DNA from: Myxococcus flavus
GTDB lineage: Bacteria > Myxococcota > Myxococcia > Myxococcales > Myxococcaceae
Assembly: GCF_050038885.1 (NCBI RefSeq)
Contig: NZ_CP143624.1
Span: 5,642,001-5,706,000 of the forward strand
Direction of reading: 5' to 3'
Length of the DNA stretch: 64,000 nt
The translations under genes and the position numbers were made by a program. Shown piece by piece: positions 60,294-64,000 of the stretch. Position 1 is the stretch's first letter. Each line of letters starts with the position of its first letter. The notes under the pieces are model-generated. The model was not told the origin of the DNA and made no database searches. It saw only the letters and a list, made by a program, of their open reading frames with translations.

Positions 60294-62511
60294 TCACAGG
60301 CCTGCCGAAGCCAGCTCGGCTTCGAGGGCGCGGGTGTCCTGGGCGATGCGCAGGACGATGAATTCGGCCGGCTTGTTGGTGGCGAGCCCGATGCGCGCCA
60401 CCAGCTTGCCGGCGAAGACGACGGACGGCGGGTTGAGGGCGTCCGAGACGTCGACGAAGAAGGCCTTGGCGGGCTCCTGGCTGCGGAAGGCGCCGTTCTT
60501 CATCTGTGCGAGGAGGAAGGTGGCGATGGAGCGCCGCACCTGGGCGCGCAGCCCTTCCGTGTTGTTGCGGTGCCGGGCGAACTGCAGCCCTGCCTTGAGG
60601 CTGCGCTCGATGAAGGACACCCCGCGACGCTCGGCGACGTAAGGGAAGTTCCCGCTGGCCTTCAGCGTGCGGCTGCCGTCGATGAAGCGCGGCAGGCCAG
60701 GCCCGGTGGTGAGCGGGTTGATGCGGCGGGGGTAGACGATGTCCCGCTTCTTCTCGTCGAGGCACTCCTTGGACTCGAAGCCGAGGACGCCGAACATGCG
60801 CCCAGCTTCAATGCCCGCGGAGGCTTCATACACACCACCGGGGCGCGCGGCGTCGTTGCGCGCGAAGGCGCCGGCGATGATTCCAGAGGGCGGGACGACG
60901 AGCTGCGCGACGTTGCCGAAGACGCCGCGGGCAGGGTTGAGCACCTTCACGCGGGGCCAGTAGATGGCCGCGTGCTCAGAGAGGCCTTCGAGAGCGGCTT
61001 CCTGCGAGACGTAGGAAACCATGTCCGCCGCCCTGTAGCCCGCGGGCGAGTCCAAGACGGCGAAGGCCAAGCCGCCTCGCGCCACCTCGCAGTAGCGCAC
61101 CATGGCGTTGTGCACGGCAGGCGTGGCCCGGCCCGGTACCAGGAGAAGCGTGAGGTCCTGCACTTCGTCGAGCGCGTAAAAGACCGCTCCCGCCGGCCTC
61201 CGAGCCGATGAAGTCCGCGTCATTGAGGCCGACGAGGCCCTCGGTACCGCCTGTGAGCGCCACCGTCTGCTCGTCAGGGGAGGCGCCGGGTTGCACCATG
61301 AAGGCCCGGACGTAGGCGGAGCCGGTGCGCTCGTCATTGAGGATGCGCTCGACGTAGCGTGCGTCGCCCCGGACCGAGGAGAGGTTGGGGAAGGACTCGC
61401 GGTAGGCGCCGTCCTCAAGGACTAGGACGTCGAAGGTGTCGGGCGTCCCATTCGTCGCGGGGCGCACCTCCACCTCGAGGCGGTTGGCGTAGGCGCCCGC
61501 GTCCTTGGCCTCCAGCAGGAGGACGTCGATGTCGCCGGAGGCATCGCCTGTGTGCAGCATCGCGTCCAGCCCGAGGCCAGGGCCCGCGTCTCCCTGCACA
61601 CGCAAGGAAGCGCCAGGCCCCGTGGACTGGGTGAGCAACTGCAGGGCCCCCAGGGAAGAGGGCGCCACGCGGACACCCGCCACGGCCGCCTCCACGAGGG
61701 CCCGCACCTCGGCCAGCTCCACGGCGCGCAGACTCTGGACGTTGCCGCTCCCTACCTGGGGGCCCAGGGGGAAGCCGAAGACGTCGCCAGCCACCTCGTC
61801 GCCCACCTCCAGGCGGCTGGCTGCGCCTTGGGTGTCGCTGGCGATTCTCAGCACACCCTCCTCCACTGTGGCGCGCCCTCCAATGAGTCCGGCGTTGAGG
61901 ACGGCGGCCACCTCCTGCGCGGTGGCCTGGGCGATGTCGCCGAAGTCCTCCTCGTTGAAGGAGACGAAGACGTCACGCCCGTCGTCGACGCGCACGCGGA
62001 GCGCCTGGCCGGCGGTGAGGGCATATGGCCCGGGGCGGCCCGCGGAGACGGAGGCCTCGGCACCGGAGAAGCCGACTTCCACCGCCTCGGCGCCGTTGAC
62101 GGACACGCCCAGTCGCTGGCCGTCAGCCAGGGTGAAGGGAGGCCGCAGGGTGCCGCGCACGACAGCGGGCGTGGGCCCGCCACCCGTGGTGAGGGCCGCC
62201 GCCGCACGCGTGGCCGTGTGCGACTCGGGGATGGAGGCGTCCTCGTAGTGGGCGGTGCGCACCACCCAGAGGTTGCTGCCGCCATTCTCGAAGAAGCCCA
62301 TGGCCGCGAGGGCCAGGTCCGAGTCTGGGGTGAAACCACCAAAGGTGGCCTGGTACTCCTCGAAGGAGGTGCACTGCACTGCCTGGCCAATGGGCCCGCG
62401 CTCCGCCAGGCCGACAGCGCCGGCCACAGAGGTGGGCGCGGAAGGAATGCCACGGACTTGCGGCTCCTCCTCCTCAACCACGATTTTCGACGACAGCAGC
62501 TCACGACTCAC
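60294..62511 (-). pseudogene. Contractile tail sheath gene with apparent frameshift
   Basis: Two frames together encode a sheath of about 738 residues. The first (GTG 62511, overlapping the previous stop as GTGA) covers residues ~1-440: SRELLSSKIVVEEEEPQ, FENGGSNLWVVRTA and a long inserted beta-rich region (~110-420). Near 61184-61195 the coding signal passes to the next frame, which reads AVFYALDEVQDLTLLLVPG, then ARGVFGNVAQLVVPPSGII and the C-terminal domain (LPRFIDGSRTLKASGNF, FLLAQMKNGAFRSQEP). Dropping one base from GGCGGGAGCGG restores a smooth join. Whether this is a sequencing error, inactivation or regulated shifting cannot be told here. Confidence 0.85.
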
Positions 62512-62840
62512 GAGGCACCTCGCTTTTTCCGGGACACGCGCGCGGACGCTTCCGGCGCGGGGAGGAGGGATGAAGAGGACGGTGGGGCGGAGGGGGTTTG
62601 GCGCTTCAGCGCGAGCTCGCCCCGGCGGATGGCCGCAGCCACCACAGGCACCGAGAGGACGGCCTCGGGCACGCCCTCCAGCGTCACGCCCGTGGCCAGG
62701 GTGAGAGAGGTGGGCAGGCGCCGGCCGCCACGGCCAGGCTGCACGCCGCAGGCGCACGTGCCGCGTGCGACGCAGTACGACTCGTGGGGCAGGAGGAAGG
62801 TGACGAGCCTGCCCAGGGCATTGGTGAGGGTGACGCTCAT
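62508..62840 (-). CDS. Hypothetical tail protein upstream of the sheath, 110 residues
   Basis: The protein begins MSVTLTNALGRLVTFLLPHE and contains a CVARGTCACGVQPG cysteine segment, then LPTSLTLATGVTLEG and a basic tail. Stop and start overlap those of the sheath (GTGA) and of the upstream gene, so all are co-translated. The position fits a small tail-completion or sheath-associated protein. Family not recognised. Confidence 0.6.
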   Translation of the reverse strand: MSVTLTNALGRLVTFLLPHESYCVARGTCACGVQPGRGGRRLPTSLTLATGVTLEGVPEAVLSVPVVAAAIRRGELALKRQTPSAPPSSSSLLPAPEASARVSRKKRGAS

Positions 62841-63739
62841 GAGGTGCCTCTGGAGAGAGAGTCCGTTTCGAGGTGCGTCCCAGCGACGGCCTTGCCGATG
62901 TCGAGGGGCAGGCCCTCGTCCACGTCGAAGCCGCGCACCACCAAGCCCCAGGTGAAGGCGCGCACGTCGTCGCGGCTGCCGAGCTGCGTGCGCACCTCGC
63001 CGTCAGCGTCCATCTCCCAGCGGACGGTGCCAAGGGAGGCGTCGTCCACGTCGCGGGCCATGGAGAGCCAGCGGTTGCGGTTGAGGAAGGTGGCCACGGC
63101 GGCCATGAGGTTGAAGAGCTCGGCGGTGCGCTCGGAGGCCACCGTGAGGGTAAATGCCAAATCCACCGTGTACGCGGGGCGCCTGCGCACCAGCTCCGCG
63201 CCGGAGGGGCCCTGCACGACGTCCTCGTGGAGGACGTTGGTGGAGTAGCGACGACTCTCGCGCAGCGTGGGGCCTGACAGCACCACGGAGGGCAGCGAGG
63301 CCATGGCGATGACGTTGAGGCCGTCCGCGACCGTGTCGTCGTAGTCGACGGAGACGCTGGCGCTGACGTTGGCCACAACCTGTCGCTTCAGCTCGCGCAG
63401 CAAGGTGCGCACGAGGCGGGTGAGCGCCGCTTCCTTCGCGACGCGAGGGCGCAGGTAGCGGTACGCACCCGAGAGGACGGCGGCCTCGCCTGGAACGGGA
63501 TTCCCGCCCGCGGAGAGGTTGAGTAGCTCCACGTCGAAGGTGCCCGCCTCGTGGGGCGGCGTCCTCACGTCCACATACGAGGTGCCCGACTGCTGGCGCA
63601 AGGAGAGCACCTCCGCGCGCAGCCCGCCCAGGCGCACCTCCACCCGCGCGGCGAAGCCCGTGCCGGCGAGCCGGAGAATGTCTCCGCCGCTGGTAGGCCC
63701 CGAGGCGGGCGTCACGGAGGTAAGGGAAGGGACGGCCAT
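62837..63739 (-). CDS. IPT/TIG-headed tail protein, 300 residues
   Basis: Residues ~1-95 are an IPT/TIG Ig-like domain (LTSVTPASGPTSGGDILRL, the usual TIG opening). The remaining ~200 residues form a mixed-fold domain (LVRTLLRELKRQVVAN, YTVDLAFTLTVASERTAEL, ..NLMAAVATFLNRNRWL), typical in position and size of neck or tail-terminator proteins. ATG 63739 overlaps the stop of the gene before (TAATG). An IPT/TIG fused to a phage neck-type protein is unusual. Confidence 0.65.
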   Translation of the reverse strand: MAVPSLTSVTPASGPTSGGDILRLAGTGFAARVEVRLGGLRAEVLSLRQQSGTSYVDVRTPPHEAGTFDVELLNLSAGGNPVPGEAAVLSGAYRYLRPRVAKEAALTRLVRTLLRELKRQVVANVSASVSVDYDDTVADGLNVIAMASLPSVVLSGPTLRESRRYSTNVLHEDVVQGPSGAELVRRRPAYTVDLAFTLTVASERTAELFNLMAAVATFLNRNRWLSMARDVDDASLGTVRWEMDADGEVRTQLGSRDDVRAFTWGLVVRGFDVDEGLPLDIGKAVAGTHLETDSLSRGTS

Positions 63740-64000
63740 TACCCGGGTCCTCCGAGGCCAAGCTCCTTGGCCACCCGCGCGAGGAAGCGGCGGCTCGCGC
63801 CCTGGCGAAAGCGTGCGAAGGCCGGCCGGAGGAAGGGCCGCGCGGGCGTCTGCGTCACGATGACGCCGCGCCCGCCGCCGCTGCGCGGCTGGCCGGCCAG
63901 TCCGGCCTGGCGCAGCAGCGCGAAAAGGAAGCGCCGCATCTTCGGCGTCATGGGGATGACGACGGGCGGCCCCCCGTACTCCTGCAACTGGGCCACGTCG
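63739..64000 (-). CDS. Tail-completion-like protein, cut by window edge
   Basis: Only the C-terminal ~86 residues are present; the frame runs off the right edge with no stop. VTQTPARPFLRPAFARFRQ resembles the ARPF motif at the end of phage virion-morphogenesis/tail-completion proteins (PF05069-like). The stop overlaps the next gene start. Family call is moderate because the N-terminus is missing. Confidence 0.5.
   Translation of the reverse strand, partial: DVAQLQEYGGPPVVIPMTPKMRRFLFALLRQAGLAGQPRSGGGRGVIVTQTPARPFLRPAFARFRQGASRRFLARVAKELGLGGPG

Noticed and set aside
40774..64000. Calling the tail locus a classical extracellular injection system (Afp/PVC type)
   Set aside because: There is a tape measure with chaperone and no AAA+ ATPase; only one tube and one sheath gene are present.
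1..64000. tRNA or rRNA genes
   Set aside because: I found no tRNA-like cloverleaf with a TTCGA loop in context and no rRNA sequence.

Overview
The window is high-GC DNA with the coding style of a delta-proteobacterial predator. Strong GC third-position bias, a serine/threonine kinase, many small lipoproteins, a TIGR02270/DUF2169 type VI-secretion accessory operon and abundant IS21/IS66 elements all suggest a myxobacterium (Myxococcaceae-like). This is inference from gene content; no rRNA, tRNA or marker gene is present to fix the taxon.

Layout. (1) 0.1-8.2 kb is a nest of insertion sequences: an IS3-family element, then an IS21-family element whose terminal repeat array is split by an intact IS66 (perfect 8-bp target duplication), inserted against the remnant of another IS66, which in turn truncates an AbiJ-like abortive-infection gene; an IS5 remnant follows. 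(2) 8.2-15.4 kb holds a protein kinase and small lipoproteins; a second IS21 element (11522-14233, 6-bp target duplication) splits a gene that can be rejoined in frame. (3) 15.4-17.0 kb is non-coding but rich in palindromes and hairpins. (4) 17-28 kb is accessory: a transglutaminase-like lipoprotein, a degenerate gene, a Panacea-type toxin-antitoxin pair, an SF1 helicase, an RDD membrane protein, a HEAT-repeat lipoprotein and an HExxH protein. (5) 28.2-33.7 kb is one minus-strand operon: TIGR02270, DUF2169, an inactive ketosynthase-like protein, a DUF4150/PAAR polymorphic toxin and a SUKH-like immunity protein. It looks like a type VI effector loading and delivery cassette.

(6) 34.5-40.7 kb carries small minus-strand genes, including a glutamine-synthetase-fold amidoligase and two gamma-glutamyl-cyclotransferases (AIG2/GGCT), a combination predicted elsewhere to make and break amide or isopeptide tags. 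Four copies of one 33-bp element with fixed internal spacing lie upstream of the small gene heading the cyclotransferase operon, the amidoligase, a DUF6900-like protein and another small gene. They tie these genes into one regulon.

(7) 40.8-64.0 kb (continuing past the right edge) is a contractile phage-tail locus on the minus strand. In order of transcription it encodes a tail-completion-like protein, IPT/TIG-headed protein, small protein, sheath, tube, tail-assembly chaperone with a candidate programmed -1 frameshift site, tape measure, hub/tube adaptor, LysM protein, gpD-like hub, spike, gp25, baseplate J, accessory structural proteins, tail protein I, fibre and a zinc-ribbon protein. No capsid, terminase or AAA+ ATPase gene is visible, so it could be a prophage tail module or a tailocin. 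Plus-strand genes (GIY-YIG-like protein, secreted HExxH metalloprotease, two unknown proteins) sit only in the gaps between tail transcription units. Each downstream tail unit begins with the same bipartite promoter-like element. The sheath gene and one plus-strand gene contain apparent frameshifts that may be real or assembly errors.
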